64,000 bases of DNA from Streptomyces leeuwenhoekii. GTDB taxonomy: Bacteria; Actinomycetota; Actinomycetes; Streptomycetales; Streptomycetaceae. A program made the translations under genes and the position numbers. The stretch lies in assembly GCF_001013905.1 (NCBI RefSeq), contig NZ_LN831790.1:3424001-3488000 (forward strand). The letters run 5' to 3'. Positions 1 to 10,691 of the stretch are shown in pieces. The notes under the pieces were generated by a model. The model was given only the letters and a program-made list of their open reading frames with translations, had not been told where the DNA came from and made no database searches. The number at the start of each line of letters is the position of its first letter. The first letter of the stretch is position 1.

Positions 1-370
1 ACTCGGCGCGCGGGAAGGAGGCGAGGTCGGGGGTGCCCGGCCGCAGGTCGTAGGCGGGGCGGGCGGGGCGGCGGGGGCGCCCGGCCGGGCCGGCCGGCGG
101 GACCACCGCGCGCTCGGCGACGCGGGTGCCGGAGCCCTGGCGGGCGGTGAGCCAGCCCTCGGCGACGAGATCGGCATAGGCGTCGGCGACGGTGTTGCGG
201 GCGATGCCGAGGTCGGCGGCGAGCGCGCGGGAGGAGGGCAGCCGGGTGCCCGGGGCCAGGCGCCCGGTGCGGACCGCTTCGCGCAGGGCGTCGGTCAGTC
301 CGCGGCGCAGCCCCGGACCGGTCGGTTCCAGGTGCAGGTCGACGCCCAAAGTGGCCCATTGATCCGGCAT
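1..370 (-). CDS. MocR/PdxR-type GntR-family regulator, N-terminal part
   Basis: Only the first 123 codons lie in the window; the gene runs off the left edge. The product begins MPDQWATLGVDLHLE and has a GntR winged helix at about residues 20-85, including LPSSRALAADLGIARNTV, AYADLVAEGWL and RQGSGTRVA. This N terminus, followed by a basic linker, is typical of MocR regulators, which carry a PLP-binding aminotransferase-fold effector domain; that domain would lie outside the window and is inferred. The gene is divergent from the AhpD-like operon starting at 418, with 47 bp between the starts, so it probably controls that operon. The start was chosen because it gives the standard MocR N terminus; no strong ribosome site is visible. 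Confidence 0.85.
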   Translation of the reverse strand, partial: MPDQWATLGVDLHLEPTGPGLRRGLTDALREAVRTGRLAPGTRLPSSRALAADLGIARNTVADAYADLVAEGWLTARQGSGTRVAERAVVPPAGPAGRPRRPARPAYDLRPGTPDLASFPRAE

Positions 371-417
371 GGAAATGGACCATACCCGTGGGCTGCTTCG
401 CTTCTAGGGTCGAGGGC
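371..417 (+). promoter_or_regulatory. Divergent promoter region of mocR-like gene and AhpD operon
   Basis: The 47-bp spacer holds a TAGGGT hexamer at 405-410, a plausible -10 for the rightward operon, with its last base 8 nt before the ATG at 418. That spacing and the weak ribosome site suggest a leaderless transcript. The ATGGACCAT element at 375-383 is an imperfect dyad in a position where a MocR regulator could bind. Both readings are inference. Confidence 0.4.
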
Positions 418-984
418 ATGACGACGCACGCCGATCAGCCGGCCGGCCAGGCCGGCCCGACGCAACAGAACCGCACCACGCACCCGGACGCCACCGGCGC
501 CTCAGGGGCGTACGCCTCCGAGCGGCCCGCCCGGCTGAGCTGGGCCCAGCACGCCCCCGAGGTCTACAAGGCGATGCTCCGGCTGGACGCCGCGGCCCGG
601 CAGGGGCTCGACCCCAAGCTGTACGAGCTGGTGAAGATCCGCGCCTCCCAGATCAACCACTGCGCCTTCTGCCTCGACATGCACACCAAGGACGCGCTCG
701 CCGCGGGCGAGACCGTCGAGCGGATCGTGCTGCTCGGCGCGTGGGAGGAGTCGCGGCACTTCTACACGGAGAAGGAGCTGGCGGCACTGGAGCTGACCGA
801 GGCGGTGACCGTCCTGACGGACGGCTTCGTGCCCGACGCGGTGTACGACAAGGCCGCGCGGCTCTTCGACGAGGCGGAGCTGGCGCAGCTCATCTCGGCG
901 ATCGCGGTGATCAACGCCTGGAACCGCTTCGGCGTGACCTGCCGGCTGGCCCCGGGCCACTACCAGCCGGAGCGGCACCGGTGA
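418..984 (+). CDS. Carboxymuconolactone decarboxylase / AhpD-family protein (copy 1)
   Basis: The 188-residue protein carries the AhpD active-site motif CAFCLDMHTKD, with a CxxC pair and downstream His, at about residues 80-90. Family members are small all-helical proteins, often peroxidase-like thiol reductants or decarboxylases; substrate cannot be read from sequence. The N-terminal 40 residues are low-complexity and probably disordered. An in-frame GTG 30 nt upstream is less likely because it lies in the promoter region. It overlaps the second, similar gene by 4 nt (GTGA), so the two are probably translationally coupled. Confidence 0.85.
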   Translation: MTTHADQPAGQAGPTQQNRTTHPDATGASGAYASERPARLSWAQHAPEVYKAMLRLDAAARQGLDPKLYELVKIRASQINHCAFCLDMHTKDALAAGETVERIVLLGAWEESRHFYTEKELAALELTEAVTVLTDGFVPDAVYDKAARLFDEAELAQLISAIAVINAWNRFGVTCRLAPGHYQPERHR

Positions 985-1427
985 CGGCCCGTACCCACCG
1001 TCTGGCCGCGGGGGTCCGCGACGCGATGCAGGCGGTGAGCGCCGCCGCGAAGAAGGGCTTCGGCGACGCCGCCCTCGCCGAACTGGTCATGATCCGCGCC
1101 TCGCAGCTCAACCGCTGCGCGTTCTGTCTCGACATGCACCTGGGGCTCGCCCGCGGCCTGGGCGTGGAGGGGCGCAAGCTCGACCTGCTGGACGCCTGGG
1201 AGGAGGCCGGGGAGGTCTACGACGAGCGGGAGCGGGCCGCGCTCGCGCTGACCGAGGCGGTGACCGTCCTCACGGACGGCTTCGTGCCCGACGCGGTGTA
1301 CGAGGCCGCCGCCAAGCACTTCGACGAGGCCCGGCTGGCCCACCTCGTCGCGCTGATCACCGTCATCAACGGCTGGAACCGGCTGATGGTGAGCCGGCGC
1401 ATCCCCCCGGGTGGGGCGCCATGGTGA
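981..1427 (+). CDS. Carboxymuconolactone decarboxylase / AhpD-family protein (copy 2, shorter)
   Basis: The 148-residue protein starts at a GTG that overlaps the previous stop. It repeats the AhpD core (IRASQLNRCAFCLDMH) and shares with copy 1 the run LTEAVTVLTDGFVPDAVY, identical at protein level and nearly so in DNA, which points to tandem duplication. It lacks the SWAQHAPEVYKAML stretch that precedes the core in copy 1. Both CxxC cysteines are kept. It overlaps the next gene by 7 nt. The pair may form a heteromer; that is inference. Confidence 0.85.
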   Translation: MTARTHRLAAGVRDAMQAVSAAAKKGFGDAALAELVMIRASQLNRCAFCLDMHLGLARGLGVEGRKLDLLDAWEEAGEVYDERERAALALTEAVTVLTDGFVPDAVYEAAAKHFDEARLAHLVALITVINGWNRLMVSRRIPPGGAPW

Positions 1428-2143
1428 ACCGGGCGCGGGTCTTCCGCTCGCTGCACCACGGCCGGATGCCCGGCGACCCGCTGGTCCTGCCCGGCCCGTG
1501 GGACGCGGCCAGCGCCCGGGTGTTCGAGGAGGCGGGGTTCCCGGCGCTGGCGACGCCCAGCGCGGGGGTGGCCGCCTCCCTGGGGTACGAGGACGGCGAG
1601 ACGCCGGCCGACGAGATGTTCGCCGCGGTCGCCCGGATCGTCCGGGCGGTCGGCGTACCGGTGTCCGCGGACGTGGAGGGCGGCTACGGGCTGCCCCCGG
1701 GGGAGCTGGTGGAGCGGCTGCTCGAGACGGGCGCCGTCGGCTGCAACCTGGAGGACTCCGCGGACGGGAAGCTGAAGGACCCGCACGAGCACGCCGAGTG
1801 GCTCGCCGCGGTGCGGGCCGCCGCCGGGGACGGGCTGTTCGTCAACGCCCGCATCGACACGTTCCTCCGCGGTGTCGCCGATCCGGCACGGGCGATCGAG
1901 CGGGCGGCGCTGTACGTCGCCGCGGGCGCCGACTGCGTGTATCCGATCGGCGCCCCGGCCGACGTCCTGCCGCTGCTGCGCGCGGGGATCCAGGGACCGC
2001 TCAACATGGTCGCGCGGCCCGGCGAGGGCCCCTCGCCCGCCGAACTCGGCGCGCTCGGGGCCACCCGCATCACGTTCGGACCCGGGCTCCAGCGCCGCTC
2101 GGTCCAGGCGCTGCGGGAGATCGCGGCACGGATCGCGTCCTGA
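1421..2143 (+). CDS. Isocitrate lyase / PEP mutase family enzyme
   Basis: The 240-residue protein has the family's TIM-barrel signatures: a substrate-loop-like segment TPSAGVAASLGYEDGE, the metal-site region VSADVEGGYG, GCNLEDS and VNARIDTFL. The KKCGH motif of true isocitrate lyase is absent, so a role like methylisocitrate lyase, oxaloacetate decarboxylase or phosphonopyruvate chemistry is more likely; the substrate is unknown. The ATG overlaps the end of the second AhpD gene by 7 nt, so it is the third gene of the operon opposite the MocR regulator. It converges with the betaine-binding protein gene with only 3 bp between the stops and no obvious terminator. Confidence 0.82.
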   Translation: MVNRARVFRSLHHGRMPGDPLVLPGPWDAASARVFEEAGFPALATPSAGVAASLGYEDGETPADEMFAAVARIVRAVGVPVSADVEGGYGLPPGELVERLLETGAVGCNLEDSADGKLKDPHEHAEWLAAVRAAAGDGLFVNARIDTFLRGVADPARAIERAALYVAAGADCVYPIGAPADVLPLLRAGIQGPLNMVARPGEGPSPAELGALGATRITFGPGLQRRSVQALREIAARIAS

Positions 2144-2146
2144 GGG

Positions 2147-3091
2147 TCAGGGCAGCCACTCCTTCCACACGGAGGGGTGGCTGTCCACCCACTTCTTCGC
2201 CGCCTCACCGGGTGGCAGCTTCTCCTCGGCGATCATCAGGGCGACCTCGTTCTGGTCCTCGGTGGTCCACCGGAAGTTCTTCAGGAACCGCGCCGCCTCG
2301 CCGCCGTTCCGCGCGAAGTCCGCGTTGAGGTACTTCTGGAGCGGGGTGTGCGGGTAGCCGCAGGCCACCTTCGCGGGGTCGGCGTCGCAGCCCTCCCGGT
2401 ACGGCGGCAGCCTCACCTCCGTCATCGGGACCTTCTCGAACAGCCACTGCGGGGCGTACCAGTACGTCAGGAAGGGCTTCTGCTCCCGGGCGAACTGCTT
2501 GATCTGGGTGATCTGGGCGGCCTCCGAACCTGCGAAGACGACCTTGTAGTCGAGCTTCAGGTTCTTCACCAGCGCCTTGTCGTGGGTGACGTAGGACGGC
2601 GAGCCGTCCAGGAGCTGGCCCTTGCCACCGCTCTCCGCGGTGCGCAGCAGCCCGGCGTACCGGTCGAGGTTCTTCCAGTCCGTCACGTCCGGGTGTCGTT
2701 TCGCGAAGTACGTCGGCACGAACCAGCCGATGTGCCCGGTGACCCCGAGTTCGCCGCCGCGGACGATCGTCTTCTTCTCCTCGACGTACCGCCGCTCCTG
2801 CTCGGGGTGGCCCCAGTCCTCCATGATGGCGTCGACCCGGCCCTGGCTGAGCGCGTCCCAGGCGGGGACCTCGTCGACCTGGACGGTGTCCACGTGATAG
2901 CCGAGTTCGTGCTCCAGCAGGTACTCGGCGACGGCCGCGTCGGCCTGGGCGCCCACCCAGGACTGCACGGACAGGGTCACGGTCTTCGCGCCCCGCGCGT
3001 TCGCGAACGGGGACGCCTGCTGTGTCATGTCGGCGGCGCCGCAGCCCGTCAGCAGCAGGGCGCCGGACACGGCGGTCGTACGCAGGCGCAT
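2147..3091 (-). CDS. Glycine betaine/proline ABC transporter substrate-binding lipoprotein
   Basis: The 314-residue protein has a short signal sequence ending in a lipobox, LLLTGC, around residue 17, followed by an OpuAC-type binding domain. Recognisable parts are VQSWVGAQADAAVAEYLLE, QVDEVPAWDALSQGRVDAIM and FLTYWYAPQWLF; the aromatic residues probably cage a quaternary amine. This is the extracytoplasmic receptor of the importer encoded just upstream. It starts 1 nt after the permease stop and is the last gene of the block. Glycine betaine, proline betaine or choline are all possible ligands. Confidence 0.9.
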   Translation of the reverse strand: MRLRTTAVSGALLLTGCGAADMTQQASPFANARGAKTVTLSVQSWVGAQADAAVAEYLLEHELGYHVDTVQVDEVPAWDALSQGRVDAIMEDWGHPEQERRYVEEKKTIVRGGELGVTGHIGWFVPTYFAKRHPDVTDWKNLDRYAGLLRTAESGGKGQLLDGSPSYVTHDKALVKNLKLDYKVVFAGSEAAQITQIKQFAREQKPFLTYWYAPQWLFEKVPMTEVRLPPYREGCDADPAKVACGYPHTPLQKYLNADFARNGGEAARFLKNFRWTTEDQNEVALMIAEEKLPPGEAAKKWVDSHPSVWKEWLP

Positions 3092-3092
3092 G

Positions 3093-5035
3093 TCACGCTC
3101 CCTTCCCGGCGCGGCGGCCGGTCGGCTGGGTCACCCGGTCCAGTACCAGTCCCAGGCAGACGATGGCCGCACCGGCCACCAGCCCGGTCGCCAGATCGCC
3201 CTGGGCGAGGCCGTAGACCACGTCGTAGCCGAGCGCGCCACCGCCGACCAGGCCGCCGATGATGACGACGGCGAGGACCAGGACGACGCCCTGGTTGACG
3301 GCGAGCAGCAGCGCCGAGCGGGCCAGCGGCAGCTGGATCTGCCGCAGTTGCTGCCCGCCGGTGGCGCCGAGCGAGCGGGCCGACTCCAGGGCGGCGGGGT
3401 CGACCTGGCGCAGGCCCTGGGCGGTGATGCGGACGACGGCCGGGAGGGCGTAGACGACCGCGGCGGCCACGGCGGGCGCGCGGCCCACGCCGAACAGCGC
3501 GACGACCGGGATCAGGTACACGAACTGCGGCATCGTCTGGAGGACGTCGAGTACGGGCCGCAGCAGCCGCTCGCAGCGGTCGCTGCGGGCGGCGGCCACC
3601 CCGATCGCCAGGCCGGTGACCAGGGTGACGGCGACGGCCGCCAGCACCTGCGACAGGGTGTCCAGCGACGGCTTCCACACGCCGAGGACGCCGATCGCGG
3701 CCAGGGCGAGGGTGGCGGTGAGCGCGGTGCGCCAGGTGCCGACCAGCCAGGCCAGGGCCGCGACGGCCAGCAGCACCGACCACCAGGGCAGCCCTTGCAG
3801 ACCGTCCCGGACGGGGTCCAGCACCCAGGTGGTGAACCCGGCCGCCCAGTCGGCGGTGCCGCCCACGTAGGGCACGCCGGAGTGCAGATGCGCGGTGATC
3901 CAGCCGACGGCGCGGTTGACCGGTCCGGCGATGTCGGCCACCCAGCTCCCGGGCCAGTGCGAACGCCCCAGCAGGCGTCCGGCCACCGCGACGGCGACGG
4001 CGGCGGCGAGGACGTACAGCCAGGTGACCGGCCTGCCCCCCGCCGTCCCGAGCCGCTCCCCCGCCGCCCCGGTGACCCGGTCCAGCACCACCGCGAGCAG
4101 CACGATCGGGATGCCGGCCGCGAGGGCCGCGCCCACGTCGACGGAGGCCAGCGCCTGGTAGACGCGGTCGCCGAGGCCGCCCGCGCCGATGACCGAGGCG
4201 ATGACCGCCATGGAGAGCGCCATCATGATCGTCTGGTTGAGGCCGAGCAGGAGTTCCTTGCGGGCCAGCGGGATCCGGGCGGTCAGCAGCCGCTGGCGGG
4301 CGGTGGTGCCGAGGGACTCGACCGCCTCCAGCACCTCCGGGTCGGCGCCGCGCAGGCCGAGGGCGGTGAGCCGGGCCATGGGCGGGGCGGCGTAGACGAC
4401 GGTGGCCAGGACGGCGGCGGGGACGCCGATGCCGAAGACCAGGACGACGGGCAGCAGGTAGGCGAAGGCCGGGAGCACCTGCATGGTGTCCAGCACCGGG
4501 CGCAGGACGCGGTCCATCCGGCCGGACAGACCGGCGGCCAGGCCCAGCAGGGCGCCCACGGCGACCGACGCGGCGACGGCCACCACCATCAGCGCGAGCG
4601 TCTGCATGGTCGGCACCCACATGCCGAGCACACCGCAGGCGAGGAATCCGGCCGCCGTGCCGAGCGCGAGCCGCATCCCGGCCACCCGCCAGGCGACCAG
4701 CGCGCCCAGCGCGGTGACACCGGCCCAGCCCGCGCCGAGCAGCAGCAGGTAGACGGCGCGCACGGAGACGACGACGGCGTTGCTGACGTGGCCGAGGAAG
4801 TACAGGAACAGCGGGTGGCTGTCGCGGTTGTCGATGATCCAGTCGCTGGCCCGGCCCAGCGGGGCGGAGAGGTCGACGGTGAGCGCGGCCGGCCAGCCGC
4901 CGCTGCCCCACCGGGCGGCGGCGAGCGGCACGAGGACCGCGGCGGCCGCGGCGAGCAGCAGCAGCTTGCCGACGGCGCGGTGGCGCAGCGGGCCGGGCAG
5001 GGCGGCGCGCGGGGCCCCCGCGGTGGCGGTCGCCA

Positions 5036-5036
<1 letters not shown>
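3093..5036 (-). CDS. Betaine ABC transporter permease, duplicated double-length form
   Basis: The 647-residue protein contains two ProW/OpuAB-like permease halves in one chain. Each half has several hydrophobic segments, a DxMQ(V/T)(L/M)P(A/Q)F(A/V)YL motif (first copy near residue 190, second near 500) and an EAA-like loop (LEAVESLGTT and LESARSLGAT). Typical OpuAB permeases are about half this length, so this is an internal duplication or fusion that supplies both halves of the channel. The ATG overlaps the ATPase stop by one base (TGATG). It works with the ATPase upstream and the lipoprotein downstream. Confidence 0.9.
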
Positions 5037-6198
<1,162 letters not shown>

Positions 6199-6202
<4 letters not shown>

Positions 6203-7731
6203 CGGGCATCACCGCCGATCAGGTCGACGGCCCGCTCCCCGACCATGAGGACGCCGATCATCGGGTTGACCGCGGGCATCGTCGGGAAGACGGAGGCGTC
6301 GGCGACCCGGATGCCCTCCAGGCCGCGGATCCTCAGCTCGGGGTCGACGACGGCGAGCTCGTCGGCCTCGGCGCCCATCCGGCAGGTGCCCGCCGGGTGG
6401 TACACGGTGTGCGCGACCTTGCGGGCGTACTCGCTCAGCTCCGCCTCGCCCACGATCTCCGGGCCCGGGCACACCTCGCGCTTGAGCCAGCCCGCCAGCG
6501 GCTCGGTCTTCGCGATCTCGCGGGCGATGCGGATGCCGTCGACGAGGGTACGGCCGTCGTAGTCGTCGGGGTCGGTGAAGTAGCGGAAGTCCAGGGCGGG
6601 CTTGACGGACGGGTCGGCGCTGGTCAGGTAGAGACGGCCGCGGCTCCTGGGCTTGGGGATGTTCGGGGTCATCGAGACGCCGAACTCGGGCCGCTCGTAG
6701 CCCAGTCGCTCCGGATTGTCCGTGAACGGGATCTGGTAGAAGTGGAACATCAGGTCGGGTCCCGCGTGCGCCGGGTCGCGGCGCACGAACAGGCCGGCGT
6801 CGGAGTCCATCGCGGAGTTCTCCGGGATGGGGCCGTGGGTCTCCCAGACGATGACCGACTCGGGGTGGTCCAGCAGGTTCTCGCCGACGCCGGGCAGGTC
6901 GTGGACGACGGGTATGCCGAGCTTCTCCAGGTCGGCCGCGGGGCCGATGCCCGAGTGCAGCAGCAGCCGGGGCGAGTCCACGGCGCCCGCGCACAGCACG
7001 ACCTCGTTGCGGGCGCGGACCAGGACCTCCTCGCCGTCCTTGGTGCGCACGTGCACGCCCTCGGCGCGGGTGCCGTTCAGGTGGAGCTTGTACGCCCAGG
7101 TCTCCAGCCAGATCGTCAGGTTGGGCCGCTCGTCCATCACCGGGTGCAGATAGGCCACCGACGCCGAGGAGCGCTTGTTGTCCTCCGGGTGGTAGGCGAG
7201 GTCGAAGAAGCCGACGCCCTCGGTGAACGGCTTCCTGTTGAACCCCTCGACGCGCGGCACGCCGAGCGCGGCCTGCGCGGCGTCGACGAAGTCGCGGGCG
7301 ATGGCGTTCCGGTCCTTCTCGTCGACCGGGACGATGTTGTTCAGCAGCCGGGCGTAGTACGCCTCCATCTGCACCGCGCCCCAGCCCTTGGCGCCGGCCT
7401 GTTCCCACTCGTCCCAGTCGGACGGCAGCGGCTTGAACGCGATCAGCGTGTTGTGGGAGGAGCAGCCGCCCAGCACCCGGGCGCGGCTGTGCCGGATGTG
7501 CGAGTTGCCGCGTGGCTGCTCGGTGGTGGGGTAGTCGTAGTCGAGTTCACCGCCGAGCAGACCCATCCAGCGGCGCAGCGTCAGCACGTCGTCGCGGCCG
7601 ACGTCGCTGGGGCCGCCCTCGATGACGGCGACGGTGACATCGGGGTTCTCGGTGAGGCGGGAGGCGATGACGGAGCCTGCCGTGCCGCCGCCGATGACGA
7701 CGTAGTCGTAGTCGTGGGTGGTCTCGGGCAT
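6199..7731 (-). CDS. GMC-family oxidoreductase, choline dehydrogenase-like
   Basis: The 510-residue flavoenzyme has the N-terminal FAD-binding motif [17 protein letters not shown], the GMC signatures [12 protein letters not shown] and [16 protein letters not shown], and the C-terminal catalytic region [16 protein letters not shown] with [15 protein letters not shown]. Its position between a betaine-aldehyde-type dehydrogenase and a betaine importer supports choline oxidation to betaine aldehyde, though choline itself is inferred. The ATG at 7731 is preferred over a GTG 12 nt upstream because the GGAGTGAG ribosome site sits 7 nt before the ATG and overlaps the GTG. It overlaps the downstream ATPase by 4 nt. 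Confidence 0.88.
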
Positions 7732-7842
7732 GGGGGTGCTCACTCCTGGGCGTGGATGCGGGGACGTCGGTCGGGGAAGTCGGTGCGTGCGTGCGGCCGG
7801 TGCGTGCGGCCGGTACTACGCCAATGCGGCGGACGCGGGGAG

Positions 7843-7868
7843 GGGGTGCCCGCGCGGGCGGGCACCCC
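7843..7868 (-). terminator. Hairpin between aldehyde dehydrogenase and GMC oxidoreductase genes
   Basis: GGGGTGCCCGC at 7843-7853 pairs perfectly with GCGGGCACCCC at 7858-7868 around a 4-nt loop. It lies 42 nt after the aldehyde dehydrogenase stop and upstream of the oxidoreductase, so it probably reduces readthrough into the transporter part of the block. No long T-run follows, as is usual in this genus. Confidence 0.65.
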
Positions 7869-7910
7869 GTAAGGGACGGGGAAGCGGGAAGGGAACGCGG
7901 GTGCGGCGGG

Positions 7911-9440
7911 TCAGCCCGCGAACCAGCGCACCGGCCTGGGCGCGAGGTTCTGGTAGACGTGCTTGGTCTCGCGGTACTCGGCCAGTCCGGCCGGGCCGAG
8001 TTCGCGGCCGGTGCCGCTCCTGCCGAAGCCGCCCCACTCCGCCTGCGGGAGGTAGGGGTGGAAGTCGTTGATCCAGACGGTGCCGTGGCGCAGCCGTCCG
8101 GCCACCCGCCGGGCGCGGCCCGCGTCGGCGGTCCAGACGGCGCCCGCCAGGCCGTACTCGGTGTCGTTGGCGAGGGCGACGGCCTCGTCCTCCGTGCGGA
8201 AGGTCTCCACGGTGAGGACCGGCCCGAAGACCTCCTCGCGCACGACCCGCATCTCGCGGTGGCAGCCGTCGAGGACGGTCGGCTCGTAGAAGTAGCCGCT
8301 CTCCGGCCGCTGCGGCGACGGCTCGGGGCGCCGGCCGCCGCAACGCAGCACCGCGCCCTCCCTGAGGGCCGAGTCGACGTACGCCTCGACCTTCGCGCGC
8401 TGCTGCTCGGAGACGAGCGGCCCGCACTCGACGCCGTCCTCGGTACCGCGGCCCAGGCGGATCTTCCGCGCCCGGCGGACGAGTTCCTCGACGAACCGCT
8501 CGCGCAGCGACTCCTCCACGATCAGGCGGGCGCCCGCGGAGCAGACCTGGCCGCTGTGGATGAACGCGGCGTTGAGGGCCTGGTCGACGGCGGTGTCGAA
8601 GCCCTCGTCGGTCGCACAGGCATCGGCGAAGACGACGTTGGGGTTCTTGCCGCCCAGTTCGAGTGCGACCTTCTTCACGGTCACGGCGGCGGCCTGCGCC
8701 ACCTTCACACCGCTGGCCAGGCCGCCGGTGAAGGAGACCAGGTCGACCCCGGGGTGCTCGGCGAGCCGGGCGCCCACGGTGTGGCCGGGGCCGGTGACGA
8801 TGTTGGCGACGCCGGGCGGCAGGCCCGCCTCGACGAGCAGCTCGACGAGGGCGACCGTGGTCAGCGGGGTGATCTCGCTCGGCTTGATCACGAAGGTGTT
8901 GCCGGCCGCGAGCGCCGGGGCGATCTTCCAACTGGCCTGGAGCAGCGGGTAGTTCCAGGGCGTGATCATCGCGCAGACCCCGACCGGCTCGTGCACGACG
9001 ACGCTGTGGATGTCGGGCGAACCGGCGTCGACGACCCGGCCGGGGGCCTCGGCGGCCACCAGGTCGGCGAAGTAGCGGAAGGCGTCGGCGACGCAGTCGA
9101 CGTCGACGCGGCCCTCCTCGACGGTCTTGCCCGCGTCCCGGCTCTCCAGCAGGCCCAGCTCGTCGCGGTCGCGCACCAGCAGGTCCGCGACGCGGCGCAG
9201 CAGGGCGGCGCGTTCGGCGACCGGGGTGCGCGGCCAGGCGCCCTCGTCGAAGGCGCGCCGGGCGGCGTCGACCGCCAGGTCGGCGTCCTTCTCGTCACCC
9301 TCGGCGACCACGGCGAACGGCAGGGCGTCCGCGGGATCGACGATCTCGCGTGTGGCGCCGGAGGCGGCGTGCAGCCACTCCCCTCCGGCGTGGATGGTCG
9401 TGCGTGCCGTGCCTGCCCGATGGTGCGTCGTGTCCGCCAT
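7911..9440 (-). CDS. Aldehyde dehydrogenase, betaine-aldehyde dehydrogenase-like
   Basis: The 509-residue protein has full aldehyde dehydrogenase architecture: ITPWNYPLLQASWKIAPAL, the cofactor-site VSFTGGLASG, the catalytic Glu motif VALELGGKNP and the catalytic Cys motif AAFIHSGQVCSAG, with a C-terminal EEVFGPVLTVETF. With the choline-dehydrogenase-like gene next door it would convert betaine aldehyde to glycine betaine using NAD(P)+. Substrate is inferred from context. It starts at ATG and is the first gene of the leftward betaine block; a perfect palindrome lies about 35 nt before the start. Confidence 0.87.
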   Translation of the reverse strand: MADTTHHRAGTARTTIHAGGEWLHAASGATREIVDPADALPFAVVAEGDEKDADLAVDAARRAFDEGAWPRTPVAERAALLRRVADLLVRDRDELGLLESRDAGKTVEEGRVDVDCVADAFRYFADLVAAEAPGRVVDAGSPDIHSVVVHEPVGVCAMITPWNYPLLQASWKIAPALAAGNTFVIKPSEITPLTTVALVELLVEAGLPPGVANIVTGPGHTVGARLAEHPGVDLVSFTGGLASGVKVAQAAAVTVKKVALELGGKNPNVVFADACATDEGFDTAVDQALNAAFIHSGQVCSAGARLIVEESLRERFVEELVRRARKIRLGRGTEDGVECGPLVSEQQRAKVEAYVDSALREGAVLRCGGRRPEPSPQRPESGYFYEPTVLDGCHREMRVVREEVFGPVLTVETFRTEDEAVALANDTEYGLAGAVWTADAGRARRVAGRLRHGTVWINDFHPYLPQAEWGGFGRSGTGRELGPAGLAEYRETKHVYQNLAPRPVRWFAG

Positions 9441-9474
9441 GATCCGGTTTTGCCTTCCGTTCCTGTTCGGCGCC

Positions 9475-9489
9475 CCTGTGTCACACAGG
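9475..9489. promoter_or_regulatory. 15-bp palindrome upstream of the betaine-block aldehyde dehydrogenase
   Basis: CCTGTGT-C-ACACAGG is a perfect dyad 35 nt before the ATG at 9440, followed by GTGTCAC and another CACAGG half site at 9497-9502. The position suits a repressor or activator operator for the betaine genes. No regulator of this block is encoded beside it. Confidence 0.5.
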
Positions 9490-9625
9490 TGTCACTCACA
9501 GGGACCGGGAGCCCCTGCCCCCGGCCCTTCGCGGGCATGCGGAATTCATGGCCGAAAGTGTTCTGCGTCACGGATCAGGCGGGACAGAGCCGGACATAGC
9601 GCGGGGCGCGGAGGCGGGCGGGACC

Positions 9626-10618
9626 TTAGAACAGCCCCGCGTCCGTCCCGCACTCGGTGTACGGCGGGCAGAAGTGGCCGAGAGCCGTCTCCACCAACTC
9701 GCGTTCGTCCTCCCGGCCGTCCGCGTCGGGCCCGTACGCGGCGATCGCGTACAGCTTGCCGTCGGCCGCCTGGAAGCGGAGGTCGACGACGTGCCAGGGG
9801 CCCACGTCGGGCCCGCCCTTGAGCGACGCGGCGAGGTACTCGAGGCGGGTGCCGCTGAAATCGCCCTCGTCGAGGTTCTCCAGGGAGAGCTGCTCGAAAC
9901 CCTCCGCCTTGGGGGTGTCCTCGGAGAGGAAGAGCTCGAAGGACTCGTCGGGCGACGCCTCCGCCACCTCGAAGATCTGCAGGCGGCGCTCGCCGTCGGA
10001 ACTGCGATAGGTGACGACGTCGATGCCGTGCTGCGAGGCGACCGCCTCGCGGGTCCAGCCCGCGGGGCGGGCGACGGTGAAGCCCTCGGGGTCGGAGTAC
10101 ACCTCGTACCCGGCGGGCGGCGCGGGAGACGTGCCGGACGGGTCCGCCGTCTCGTCGAGGGACGGTCCGGGGGTGTCCGTGGCCTGTTCCGAAGGCTCGC
10201 CGGTGGGGGCCGTCGAGGCACCGGTGGGGGTGGTCCCGCCGTCGGTGCCGCCGCCGTCCCCGTCGCCGCCGACCACCAGGGTGAGCACCAGGGCCGCGGC
10301 GACACCGGCCACGGCGGCCCCGGACAGCACCGACCACACCACCCGGCGGCTGGGCCCGCGGGTGCCGGCCGCCGGCGCGGGTGCCGCCCCCTCGGTGGGC
10401 GGCCAGGGGGCGGTGTGCGGCGGCTCGGGCCGGGACCAGGCGCCGGTGCCGCCGTCCGGAGGGGCGGCGTCCGGGGCCGGGCCGCCGTCCGGGCCCTGGG
10501 GCGCCGACGGTGAGAAGGCCGGGGGCGGCGGGGGCGGCGGGGTGGCGGGAGGAGCCCCCGCCGTGCCGTCCTCCCAGCGCTGGGTCTCCTCGTTCCAGTA
10601 CCGCTGTCCCCCGCTCAT
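9626..10618 (-). CDS. Membrane-anchored protein with Pro-rich N terminus and extracellular domain
   Basis: The 330-residue product begins MSGGQRYWNEETQRWEDG, a tryptophan motif seen at the N termini of many streptomycete membrane proteins. A Pro/Gly/Ala-rich cytoplasmic segment (to about residue 90) precedes one membrane helix (VVWSVLSGAAVAGVAAALVL), a Thr/Ser/Pro-rich linker and an extracellular domain of about 160 residues (GYEVYSDPEGFTVARPAGW onward). The domain resembles those attached to membrane Ser/Thr kinases, but no kinase is present here. Function unknown. The ATG was taken in place of an adjacent upstream GTG. No operon partner is evident; a 73-nt gap separates it from the next gene. 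Confidence 0.75.
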   Translation of the reverse strand: MSGGQRYWNEETQRWEDGTAGAPPATPPPPPPPAFSPSAPQGPDGGPAPDAAPPDGGTGAWSRPEPPHTAPWPPTEGAAPAPAAGTRGPSRRVVWSVLSGAAVAGVAAALVLTLVVGGDGDGGGTDGGTTPTGASTAPTGEPSEQATDTPGPSLDETADPSGTSPAPPAGYEVYSDPEGFTVARPAGWTREAVASQHGIDVVTYRSSDGERRLQIFEVAEASPDESFELFLSEDTPKAEGFEQLSLENLDEGDFSGTRLEYLAASLKGGPDVGPWHVVDLRFQAADGKLYAIAAYGPDADGREDERELVETALGHFCPPYTECGTDAGLF

Positions 10619-10691
10619 CACGTCCCTCTCTGCCCTGCGCGCGCTCCCGGCGCTCGTCCTGACGGCTTCCCCGGCGGCCTGCCCGGGAGGC

